Source of the DNA: Anaerolineaceae bacterium
Lineage (GTDB): Bacteria > Chloroflexota > Anaerolineae > Anaerolineales > Villigracilaceae
Length of the DNA stretch: 45,430 nucleotides
Direction of reading: 5' to 3'
NCBI GenBank assembly: GCA_009885525.1
Contig: VFKN01000151.1
Location: forward strand, 1-45,430
The number at the start of each line of letters is the position of its first letter. Position 1 is the stretch's first letter. The translations under genes were made by a program, and so were the position numbers. Shown piece by piece: positions 39,069 to 45,430 of this stretch. Below the pieces are notes generated by a model that ran no database searches, was not told the DNA's origin, and was given only the letters and a program-made list of their open reading frames with translations.

Positions 39069-39098
39069 AACGCAGTAAATTTATTTTGAAGGAATTCT

Positions 39099-39743
39099 AT
39101 GCCCACTCCTGTTCTCAAACTACTTCCCGCTGAAAAATATCAAGGCGTCAATCAATACGATCCGATTAAATATTATTACTGGCCCGTGTTCGGAAAAATG
39201 TACCGCCAGCGCGTGGAACTCGCTTTGGGCGAGTGCACCGGCGGCGATAAAATCCTCGAAGTCGGTTTTGGCACCGGACTTGCCTTTCCCAATTTGCATG
39301 ACATGTACAAAGAGATTCACGGCATCGACCTGACCGCGGATATTGAGGCCGTGCACTCGGTTTTCGCGCACATGAATATTCCGCTCTTCCTCGAAAAAGG
39401 CGATGTGCAAAATATGCCTTATCCCGATAATTCGTTTGATACCGTTTTATTGGTCAGCATTCTTGAACATCTCAAGCCGCTTGAGTTGGAACATGCCTTC
39501 AAAGAAGTGAACCGCGTACTGAAACCCGGCGGTCAAATGGTGTACGGCACGCCTGTTGAAAAACCCTTCATGGTTTTCATGTTCCGCATGTTGGGGCATG
39601 ACATCCGCGACGAACATTTTTCCACTGAAAGGGAAATCGCCGCCGCCGCGCATAAAGCCTTCTCCAAAGGTCATGTGATCGAAATGAAAAGTACACCCTC
39701 CATTGCTGGAACGGTGTACACGGTGGGGAATTTTATCAAGTAG
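39099..39743 (+). CDS. Class I SAM-dependent methyltransferase (PmtA/UbiE-like)
   Basis: 214 residues. N-terminal YDPIKYYYWPVFGKMYRQRVELAL, motif I ILEVGFGTGLAFPNL, acidic HGIDLT, DVQNMPYPDNSFDTVLLVSILEHLKPLELEHAFKEVNRVLKPGG. The layout, with a short membrane-proximal N-terminus, resembles phosphatidylethanolamine N-methyltransferases, but quinone or other lipid substrates are possible. GAAGGA precedes ATG 39099. Its last codons (TVYTVGNFIK) lie in a 35-bp stretch duplicated at 40466-40500 beyond the toxin-antitoxin genes. Confidence 0.85.
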   Translation: MPTPVLKLLPAEKYQGVNQYDPIKYYYWPVFGKMYRQRVELALGECTGGDKILEVGFGTGLAFPNLHDMYKEIHGIDLTADIEAVHSVFAHMNIPLFLEKGDVQNMPYPDNSFDTVLLVSILEHLKPLELEHAFKEVNRVLKPGGQMVYGTPVEKPFMVFMFRMLGHDIRDEHFSTEREIAAAAHKAFSKGHVIEMKSTPSIAGTVYTVGNFIK

Positions 39744-39745
39744 AT
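39711..39745. repeat. 35-bp direct repeat, left copy (within methyltransferase 3' end)
   Basis: Begins ACGGTGTACACGGTGGGGAA and ends TTTTATCAAGTAGAT. It is identical to 40466-40500 except for one base (39720 A versus 40475 G). It includes the last codons and the stop codon of the methyltransferase. Confidence 0.9.
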
Positions 39746-39760
39746 AGAATTGGATAAATG

Positions 39761-39793
39761 AATTGACTGTCACCTTCAAGGTGACAGTCAATT
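39761..39793. terminator. Long perfect palindrome, probable bidirectional terminator
   Basis: AATTGACTGTCACCTT pairs with AAGGTGACAGTCAATT around a single C, followed by TTTATAAA. It contains the GACAGTCAC core shared with 25046-25101 and 40507-40548, and lies between the convergent methyltransferase and vapC genes. Confidence 0.7.
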
Positions 39794-39809
39794 TTATAAA
39801 AACCGATTC

Positions 39810-40202
39810 TTATCCTACTGTTTTTACGTGTGGATAGTTGAGAATTTTTTCATCGGATGTAATCAACTTGCATTTCATGATTCTTGCCGTGGCAACGATG
39901 ATCTGGTCGGCAGGGTCACGATGGAATTCGCCGGGTAAGCGCGTGGACTCAATAGCGATTGCCGGAGTTAATTCAATGACCTGAATAGCGGGATACTTTA
40001 AAGCCTGATCCAGCCATTTTTCAAGAGATACTGGAAGTTCGAGGCGCTCATTTTCAACAAGTTTGGCAATTTCCCAAATGGAAATTGCGCTTATACCAAT
40101 TACGCCAGTTTCATTGGATTGAATTATGTCGAGTTGGGCGGATATAAGCCTATCGCTGCCATGTACCCACCAGATCCAAATGTGCGTATCAAGCACGATC
40201 AT
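39810..40202 (-). CDS. vapC: VapC family PIN-domain toxin
   Basis: 130 residues, PIN ribonuclease fold: VLDTHIWIWW (Asp5), the glutamate segment ISAISIWEIAKLV, and FHRDPADQIIVATARIMKCKLITSDEKI with the third and fourth acidic residues. All four acidic positions look intact, so it is probably an active Mg-dependent RNase. ATG 40202 overlaps the antitoxin stop (ATGA), the usual vapBC coupling. The operon lies on the minus strand inside a segment bracketed by a 35-bp direct repeat, suggesting recent arrival. Confidence 0.9.
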   Translation of the reverse strand: MIVLDTHIWIWWVHGSDRLISAQLDIIQSNETGVIGISAISIWEIAKLVENERLELPVSLEKWLDQALKYPAIQVIELTPAIAIESTRLPGEFHRDPADQIIVATARIMKCKLITSDEKILNYPHVKTVG

Positions 40203-40414
40203 CGCAAAACTTCCCAATCGCTCACCGCAACGCCTTTGAATGGATCACGATAAACCACAGGCTTTCCACGCAAAGGATATTTCGCCGCGCGGACAGGCTG
40301 CCTGCCGCGGCGGATGATAACTTCCACAGATTCACCCGCACTGAAAGGCAATCCCTTGATGGAAAGTTTTCCGTCTTTGGTAATCAGTGTTTTTGTACGA
40401 AATGTTTGTTGCAT
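40199..40414 (-). CDS. vapB: VapB-type antitoxin
   Basis: 71 residues. The N-terminal part MQQTFRTKTLITKDGKLSIKGLPFSAGESVEVII reads like a swapped-hairpin (AbrB/MazE-type) DNA-binding unit, and the C-terminal DPFKGVAVSDWEVLR should wrap the toxin active site. Family is inferred from size, position before vapC and overlap with it, more than from a strong motif. A GAGAGG-like site lies upstream of ATG 40414 (complement of 40427-40432). The pair would autoregulate its own promoter. Confidence 0.82.
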   Translation of the reverse strand: MQQTFRTKTLITKDGKLSIKGLPFSAGESVEVIIRRGRQPVRAAKYPLRGKPVVYRDPFKGVAVSDWEVLR

Positions 40415-40465
40415 ATCAACCTCTCGCTTATTTTACACCCAAACTAAACGCCGCTAGTTGCACGG

Positions 40466-40500
40466 ACGGTGTACGCGGTGGGGAATTTTATCAAGTAGAT
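40466..40500. repeat. 35-bp direct repeat, right copy
   Basis: Matches 39711-39745 with one mismatch. Here it does not belong to any gene; it is a detached copy of the methyltransferase 3' end, immediately followed by a large palindrome. Confidence 0.9.
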
Positions 40501-40506
40501 TTACTA

Positions 40507-40548
40507 AAATAAGGTGACAGTCACTTGCAAGTGACTGTCACCTTATTT
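40507..40548. terminator. 42-bp perfect palindrome, probable bidirectional terminator
   Basis: Two 21-nt arms with no loop: the left arm ends GGTGACAGTCACTTG and the right arm begins CAAGTGACTGTCACC, flanked by AAAT and ATTT. It sits at the 3' end of the minus-strand glycosyltransferase-like gene. Confidence 0.75.
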
Positions 40549-40550
40549 AT

Positions 40551-42194
40551 TTAACGGACTCTTTCGTAAACCTTCACTTCAGGATTAACCGCCGAGATTT
40601 CAACATCCGGCAAATAGGGCGGTAACCTGTACGAGAATTCTTTTAGCAAGCGGAAGGTGGAAATTTTACCCGCGAGCAATTTCTTGAAGAAATCACATTC
40701 CACAAGGTTTGTCTTGCAAATTGATTCCGTGTAGAAGCGTGAGTAGGTGAAACTATCAATGATTAGATAATCTGTGTCGCGCTGCAATAATCCCTGCTCG
40801 CCTAAGTTGTATTCATAATGCCCGCCGGTTGGGACAATATCCGCGGCATATTTTACAAAATAGATCGGATAGTTATAGGCTTTGGCAAATTGTTTTTTAT
40901 CTATATTGGGCGGATACAAAGTGTATTCAATCGTCTTGCCCTTGGCGGGCAGCGTGGCAACATAATCGCCGGCGGGAATACGCCCATCGTGGATAAAGAG
41001 CAGCGCGGTGCTGGTTAATCTCAGCAGCGAGTATGAAATTCCCACGATCAAGATAATCAGAATGATGGGCGATACATAATCCCACTTTTTTGCTTGAGCA
41101 ATATCAATTACTTCGTTGATAAGCAACGCGCCAAGGATGGACAGGAACGGCACAAACGGAATGAAATAACGCGGGATGTAATTTACCGAACTCAGAAAGG
41201 GCAAGTCGAAGATCGCTATGGTCAACATCAGGATCATGATGGCATGCGCCTTGTTGCTTTCCATTTCGGTCTTTCCCCATTTCCACATCACCAGGCGGAT
41301 TGCGAACCAGATAAAACAAAAGATAAAAAGCAGATAGGCGAAAGTTCCGACCGCGCTTTCGAAAACGCTCCACTGACCGATGAGCCCAATCGGCGAGCCG
41401 GAGTTAAATCCGTATTGCGGATAATTCAACAGCGCGGGAATCACGCGCTTGAAATAGTACACGACCCAGAGAAAGGCTTTCGGCGTGCCGATCACATATC
41501 CGCCGTAGCACATCACCGCGCTGATGAGCGCAATCTCCAGCGTTTGGAACCAACTGCGGCGCACTTCATCCCAATTCATAAAAACAAATACGACCAGCGG
41601 CACAAGCAGCATACTCCCACCGGTGAATTTACTCGACGCGGCGAAGCCCACAAAAAGGAAGGATGCGTAAAGCCAGCCGCGCGCTTTTGTGAATTGATAT
41701 TTGATCGCGAAGAAAACGGCGAGAATGGAAAAGAGTTGCAGATAAAGATCGTTATGCGCGAAGCGTCCGTTTGCAGGCGCGACTCCGCTGGCGATGTAAA
41801 GCAACGCGGCGAGGAAGGCATACATTGCGTTCAAGCCGATGGTCTTTACAAGTTGATAGATGACCACCGCGCTGATCGCGCCCAGCAGCGCGGAGAATAT
41901 CCGCGCCGCGACGATAAAATCGGCGCGCGTATATCCCATGGCGTAGGTGACTTTCCCGATGCCGTACATCACATATTTTGGCAGTGACGGGTAATTGAAA
42001 TCGGGCTCGGTCTCATCGAAGATGAGTTCGCCGTTCAACGCGTTTGCGGCGCGCCAAACCATCTCGTCGGGATTCCATAAATTGGGCGTGCCCCACTTCA
42101 CGCCGGGGATGGAAACGGCGAGAAAGAGCAGGAAGATGAAAATTTGCAGCAAGGTTTCGTTGCGGCTAAAAAAATTGATAAATTTATTTTGCAT
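40551..42194 (-). CDS. Membrane glycosyltransferase, GT39/ArnT-like (PMT_2 family)
   Basis: 547 residues with about eleven membrane segments. After the first helix, the loop GTPNLWNPDEMVWRAANALNGEL carries the Asp-Glu pair typical of GT-C enzymes, and the next loop has FNYPSLPKYVMYGIGK. Later helices include YIPRYFIPFVPFLSILGALL, and the C-terminal ~130 residues form a soluble domain. GT39-like enzymes move sugars from polyprenyl-phosphate carriers to lipids, glycans or proteins outside the membrane. It lies in the same direction as the two following envelope-type genes, with a 130-bp gap holding an inverted repeat. Confidence 0.83.
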   Translation of the reverse strand: MQNKFINFFSRNETLLQIFIFLLFLAVSIPGVKWGTPNLWNPDEMVWRAANALNGELIFDETEPDFNYPSLPKYVMYGIGKVTYAMGYTRADFIVAARIFSALLGAISAVVIYQLVKTIGLNAMYAFLAALLYIASGVAPANGRFAHNDLYLQLFSILAVFFAIKYQFTKARGWLYASFLFVGFAASSKFTGGSMLLVPLVVFVFMNWDEVRRSWFQTLEIALISAVMCYGGYVIGTPKAFLWVVYYFKRVIPALLNYPQYGFNSGSPIGLIGQWSVFESAVGTFAYLLFIFCFIWFAIRLVMWKWGKTEMESNKAHAIMILMLTIAIFDLPFLSSVNYIPRYFIPFVPFLSILGALLINEVIDIAQAKKWDYVSPIILIILIVGISYSLLRLTSTALLFIHDGRIPAGDYVATLPAKGKTIEYTLYPPNIDKKQFAKAYNYPIYFVKYAADIVPTGGHYEYNLGEQGLLQRDTDYLIIDSFTYSRFYTESICKTNLVECDFFKKLLAGKISTFRLLKEFSYRLPPYLPDVEISAVNPEVKVYERVR

Positions 42195-42219
42195 AAGGAA
42201 AACTCTTGTTCTCGAAGCC

Positions 42220-42315
42220 AGACCCTAAAGGTTTTTTCTGCAAGCCATAAGCCTGGTTTGCAGATGTGTCCCGTTGAGCAGCGTATTTGTTACCAAAGGA
42301 AACCTTTAGGGTCTT
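42220..42315. repeat. Inverted repeat between the glycosyltransferase and methyltransferase genes
   Basis: AGACCCTAAAGGTTT (about 42220-42235) and AAACCTTTAGGGTCT (about 42301-42315) are reverse complements around ~66 nt that contain AAGCCATAAGCCTGGTTTGC. No ORF is present. Confidence 0.7.
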
Positions 42316-42324
42316 CTCGTTAAA

Positions 42325-43152
42325 TTAATCACTCGCTGGCAACTCGGCAAAGATGTGAATCAGGGCAATCGAATCAATGTCGTCATCACCCGTCAAAAAC
42401 TCGGGGCGGATGCGCGCGCGGGTTTTGTTGAATTCATCTTCCAGACGCTGTATGACGGAGATGTTTGTTTTTCCAAAATAGGTATTGAAAACTTTGCGAT
42501 AATCATTTGCCCGAAAACGATTCAAGTTGCTGGTGGGGTTGAGGAAATTTTTCCATGTGTTTTCTGTGTATGCAAGCATTTCAAACGGGAGTTGAAAATA
42601 ATGGTCGCGCAGATCCACAAAGTGGAGTTGCGCGCCCTGCGGCGCGGTCAATTTTGCGAGCGCGCGCGTGATGCCATCCACGTCATCTAAATGCTCGTAG
42701 ACGGAGGTGCTCAAAACATAATCCACTTGCGCGATTTGCTGCTGAATCGAATCTTCGCGAATGTCACCGTGCAGCAGGGTGATGAATTCCGCGCGCGGTT
42801 TTACGTCTTCATTTTCTAGGAGGAGATAATCTTTGTAGGCAGGCAACAACTCAAGGTTGCGCTCTTTATCGAGCAGCACGAAGTGATCGCACAGCACCAC
42901 ATGCGCCGCGCCTCGGCGCAACAACTCCGCGCCGACTGCGAAGCGTCCGCCGTATCCGAAGACGAGGATACGCTTGTTTTGAATCGACTTTTCGTAGGCG
43001 GTGAGTCCCGCGATGTATTGTTCAACGGCGGCAGTCGGGTCGCTTGATTCCAATCCGGGGCGGATGATCCAGCGACGCTTGAGCAGAAAACGCGCAAGCC
43101 CTTCGGGCAAAAAATGGCGCACAAGACGCAGAAAAAAATATTTTATGTTCAT
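42325..43152 (-). CDS. Methyltransferase-like protein (class I SAM fold)
   Basis: 275 residues. The N-terminal 55 residues are basic and helical (FLRLVRHFLPEGLARFLLKRRW). A Rossmann-type start RILVFGYGGRFAVGAELLRRGAAHVVLCDHF is followed by VDYVLSTSVYEHLDDVDGITRALAKLTAPQGAQLHFVDLRDHYFQLPFEMLAYT. The pattern is that of SAM-dependent methyltransferases found in polysaccharide and glycolipid clusters. The start is placed at ATG 43152 since the upstream in-frame extension overlaps the neighbouring gene. It follows the large membrane protein by 2 bp, so they form an operon. Confidence 0.8.
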   Translation of the reverse strand: MNIKYFFLRLVRHFLPEGLARFLLKRRWIIRPGLESSDPTAAVEQYIAGLTAYEKSIQNKRILVFGYGGRFAVGAELLRRGAAHVVLCDHFVLLDKERNLELLPAYKDYLLLENEDVKPRAEFITLLHGDIREDSIQQQIAQVDYVLSTSVYEHLDDVDGITRALAKLTAPQGAQLHFVDLRDHYFQLPFEMLAYTENTWKNFLNPTSNLNRFRANDYRKVFNTYFGKTNISVIQRLEDEFNKTRARIRPEFLTGDDDIDSIALIHIFAELPASD

Positions 43153-43154
43153 GG

Positions 43155-45227
43155 TTAATTTTCCTGTGGTATCTGGCTTGAACAATCGATTGGGGTGGTG
43201 GTTGGCACAAGCAATTGCACACCAACTTCCTTGACTGTTATTTTTTCTTCATAGTAGCACAAGATCGGCGTGGAAACCCATTTGACCCAGGCGTTATTTT
43301 CCTCGCCAAAGGAATCTGCGCTGTCCTGTACATTTTCGTGCAGCGGCTGGCTGACGATCAACGAAAAGCGCTGCGCGGCGAGGTCGGCATAGAAGGGCGC
43401 AAAATATTTTGCGTTCGCGCTCAGCGCTTCATTGATGAGAACTTTCTTTTCATAGGCAGGGATGAATGGAACATCTTTAATATAACCAAAGGTCAATAAT
43501 TGACGCTGGTCAATAAAAAGCACTTCGCCTTCCTGCTTGGCGCGTGAAACTTCAACCTGAATTTTTTGCAGAGCCTTATCAACTGTTTCCTGTGTGGGCA
43601 ACATGCCCAGCGATTTTTCATCCGGCGCGTCTGTGAGCGTGATCAGCCAGCCGGTGTCTTCGCCAAAGTGATGGGAACGCAACTGACGCAGTGATGAAAG
43701 CGCTGGAATGATCAAAAATAATACGATGATGATTTTCATTGTGGCGTTGATCGCGCCGCTGTTTTGAATCCACTCGCGCCCGCCGTTGTACCATGCCAGC
43801 GCGCCCGCGAACATCAGCCCGATCAGGAACATATCCATGTTGTGGAGATCACCGCCGCCGCCGATCTTCGCGCTGACAATTAATCCCACCACCAAAAACG
43901 CGGATAACGGCGCGACAATGGCTGCCGCCTGCCAGATATTAATCTGCCATTTTTTTTCTCTGGCGAGATACAGCAAAATGAAAATTAATGGCAGCACCGC
44001 GATTAATAATCCCACCACGATTCCGACTCCGTATGTGGCATTGGGCAGCAGGCGATACCATAGAAGCGACTGAACCGAAGCCATCTCGCTGGTGCTTTCC
44101 AATGTGACTGCGGTATTGATCGAACTTTGTGGAATGAGGTTAATGAACTGAGGTCCGAGCAATCCCGCTGCCATGCCGGTCAGCCCGAGACTGAGCGCGC
44201 GCAGCCACGCGGATTTGCCCAACTGTTTATTTTGCAATGCCGCGCTGGCGAGTTCCAACATCCCGATCCACATGCCGGGGGCGAAGAGCCAGGTGAAGCG
44301 GCTCGCCCACGCCAGATAACTTGTGACAGCGATCAGCGGCAGCGAAATCCAGAGCGGCTTTTTCCAAAGCAGGGCGACAACTGCGGCGCAAAGGACAAGC
44401 GGCGGGTGGATGGGTCCCTGCTTGAGGAAGATCAATACCCATAATGACGCGAGAAACCAGACCTTGAAATTCGCGCGGTCAAAATGGAAGGCGGCGAATC
44501 CTAATAAGAGATATGGAAGAATGATCGTCGTGGCAAGCCAGGCGCGTTCCATTTCAATGCTGAGGTTGGGAATGATAAATGGCACGCCGCCGATGAATTG
44601 CCTGCCAAGATCGAGCAGCACTTCCGCGCTTTGTCCGGCGGGGATATCGTATAAATGTTTTGCGAACAGCATGGAGTAATCCCACATGCGGTTGCCTTCA
44701 GACCATCCCAGCGAAAATGGATAATTGGTCACATCGATAAACGATGCCGCGATGATAAATTCGCTGGAGGTCAACAGCAGCGCCGCGAGGAATTCATGCC
44801 AGCCGATTATTTTGTTTTCTTTTGAGATTAGGAAAGCGAACGCAAAAACGACCAGCCCCCAAATCATGAAGCGGATAAAGTTGTCCCTGAAAACCACGCC
44901 CCATGGCGTATATTGCAAGAACCAGACTGGCGCGATGAGAATCAAAAGCGCGGGAATCCAGCGCAGAGCACCCATCTTCTCGCGGAGTTTGATCGGCAAT
45001 TTGAAAAGACTTTGTGTTTTTTCAGCGCGCCATAATGCAAAGCCTGTCAGAATTGCCAGCATGATGCAAAAGATGATGTATATAAAAAATAACATTCCCC
45101 ATTTAAAAGAGTATTCGCCCAGCCATGTTCCAGTGCCCCACGCAATCTGGTGAAATTCCATGCAGGATCGAACGGCTATATATGCAAACGCTGTAAACAG
45201 CAGAAATTTTCCAGGATGAATTTTCAC
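43155..45227 (-). CDS. Large polytopic membrane protein, GT-C glycosyltransferase-like
   Basis: 690 residues with about twelve hydrophobic segments in the first 510 residues, then a soluble C-terminal domain of about 180 residues (LPTQETVDKALQKIQVEVSR onward). A loop after the fourth to fifth helix, NYPFSLGWSEGNRMWDYSMLFAKHLYDIPAG, has the acidic-aromatic look of GT-C family external loops. I cannot place it in a named family. Start GTG 45227 is preceded by GGAG with 7-nt spacing. Being cotranscribed with a methyltransferase and near a GT39-like gene, it probably takes part in surface glycan or glycolipid assembly. Confidence 0.72.
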   Translation of the reverse strand: MKIHPGKFLLFTAFAYIAVRSCMEFHQIAWGTGTWLGEYSFKWGMLFFIYIIFCIMLAILTGFALWRAEKTQSLFKLPIKLREKMGALRWIPALLILIAPVWFLQYTPWGVVFRDNFIRFMIWGLVVFAFAFLISKENKIIGWHEFLAALLLTSSEFIIAASFIDVTNYPFSLGWSEGNRMWDYSMLFAKHLYDIPAGQSAEVLLDLGRQFIGGVPFIIPNLSIEMERAWLATTIILPYLLLGFAAFHFDRANFKVWFLASLWVLIFLKQGPIHPPLVLCAAVVALLWKKPLWISLPLIAVTSYLAWASRFTWLFAPGMWIGMLELASAALQNKQLGKSAWLRALSLGLTGMAAGLLGPQFINLIPQSSINTAVTLESTSEMASVQSLLWYRLLPNATYGVGIVVGLLIAVLPLIFILLYLAREKKWQINIWQAAAIVAPLSAFLVVGLIVSAKIGGGGDLHNMDMFLIGLMFAGALAWYNGGREWIQNSGAINATMKIIIVLFLIIPALSSLRQLRSHHFGEDTGWLITLTDAPDEKSLGMLPTQETVDKALQKIQVEVSRAKQEGEVLFIDQRQLLTFGYIKDVPFIPAYEKKVLINEALSANAKYFAPFYADLAAQRFSLIVSQPLHENVQDSADSFGEENNAWVKWVSTPILCYYEEKITVKEVGVQLLVPTTTPIDCSSQIPQEN

Positions 45228-45282
45228 AACTTACTCCGCGGGGATTCTTGTTCAAGCCTTTTAGAGAGTGTAAATAAATTTT

Positions 45283-45429
45283 CTACCGTACATGACATAG
45301 CGTCTCTAAAGGCAAAAAATAAAATATCGGCTGGAAATCAATAGAGTGCTTCAAGGCATATTTGAGCCAATCCAGTCCCAAACGAAAGAGACTTTTATCG
45401 CGACGATCGGTGCGGTCAATCAAAGATAA
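45283..45429 (-). pseudogene. C-terminal end of a transposase-like ORF running off the window
   Basis: Read from the right edge on the minus strand the frame is LSLIDRTDRRDKSLFRLGLD, then WLKYALKHSIDFQPIFYFLP, then LETLCHVR and a stop at 45283-45285. The DRxDRxDxSLFRLGLDWL and LPL-x-x-CHVR pattern recalls the C-terminus of some IS4-type DDE transposases. Only 48 residues are visible, so intact or broken status cannot be judged. It lies 55 bp upstream of the large membrane protein gene. Confidence 0.4.
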
Positions 45430-45430
45430 A

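Noticed and set aside
41094..41987. 297-codon plus-strand open frame inside the GT39-like gene
   Set aside because: Its translation is charged and low in family character, while the opposite strand gives a clean multi-helix membrane protein; it is an antisense shadow.
1..45430. CRISPR array
   Set aside because: The many repeats are dispersed palindromes of different families with irregular spacing; no regular repeat-spacer series or cas gene is present.
1..45430. tRNA or rRNA genes
   Set aside because: No cloverleaf with a GGTTCRANNCC-type arm and no rRNA segment was found by eye; a tRNAscan run could still reveal one, but I see none.

Overview
The window reads as chromosomal DNA of an uncultured or poorly characterised Chloroflexota, most likely Anaerolineae. 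This is inferred from gene content, not from a search: a mevalonate-pathway pair (mevalonate kinase plus a diphospho/phosphomevalonate decarboxylase), a decaprenyl-phosphate phosphoribosyltransferase-like UbiA protein, a split acyl-CoA carboxylase alpha subunit next to MaoC and CitE-like genes, a Liv-type amino acid importer, and a very large number of small dispersed palindromic repeats. Genes are densely packed with many ATGA stop/start overlaps. There is no rRNA, recognisable tRNA, CRISPR array or prophage.

Layout. 1-245 is a small terminal-inverted-repeat (MITE-like) element followed by an ORF it may have truncated. 575-4108 holds exonuclease III (minus strand), then a single-domain response regulator, a DUF192 protein, a LysM/M23 peptidase and a cyclic-nucleotide-binding protein. 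4109-10150 is the branched-chain amino acid ABC importer livJ-H-M-G-F. It is preceded by a possible Ile/Val/Leu-rich leader peptide with a near-perfect Shine-Dalgarno. 10157-15620 holds an FAD oxidoreductase, a CinA-like protein, an M14 carboxypeptidase and an amidohydrolase (MtaD-like) fused to a CYTH domain. 15683-19152 is an acyl-CoA module (biotin carboxylase, biotin carrier, MaoC hydratase, CitE-like lyase), followed by a REP-associated tyrosine transposase between REP palindromes. 19764-23057 contains an EamA transporter and two cold-shock type genes (DEAD-box helicase, Csp), each preceded by a leader with a terminator hairpin. 23066-28058 contains an MFS exporter, an unknown membrane protein and, divergently, a P-type cation ATPase under a yybP-ykoY (Mn2+) riboswitch. 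28319-30671 (minus) has a methyltransferase, the remnant of a cation diffusion facilitator, a zinc-ribbon protein and TlyA. 30781-35105 is an isoprenoid cluster. 35299-39743 has DegV, the site-2 protease RseP, a HEAT-repeat protein, a small DMT transporter and a methyltransferase. 39810-40414 is a VapBC toxin-antitoxin pair bracketed by a 35-bp direct repeat. 40551-45227 (minus) encodes two large membrane proteins of glycosyltransferase type and a methyltransferase. The right edge cuts a probable transposase.

The most distinctive signals are (i) short palindromic repeats inserted in frame inside cinA, accC and tlyA, (ii) the MtaD-CYTH fusion, (iii) the riboswitch-controlled ATPase, (iv) the repeat-bracketed VapBC cassette, (v) a possible ribosome-mediated attenuator ahead of livJ, and (vi) several starts with no Shine-Dalgarno and a -10-like hexamer 6-7 nt upstream, which suggests leaderless transcripts. 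All family names come from reading motifs by eye; no database search was run.
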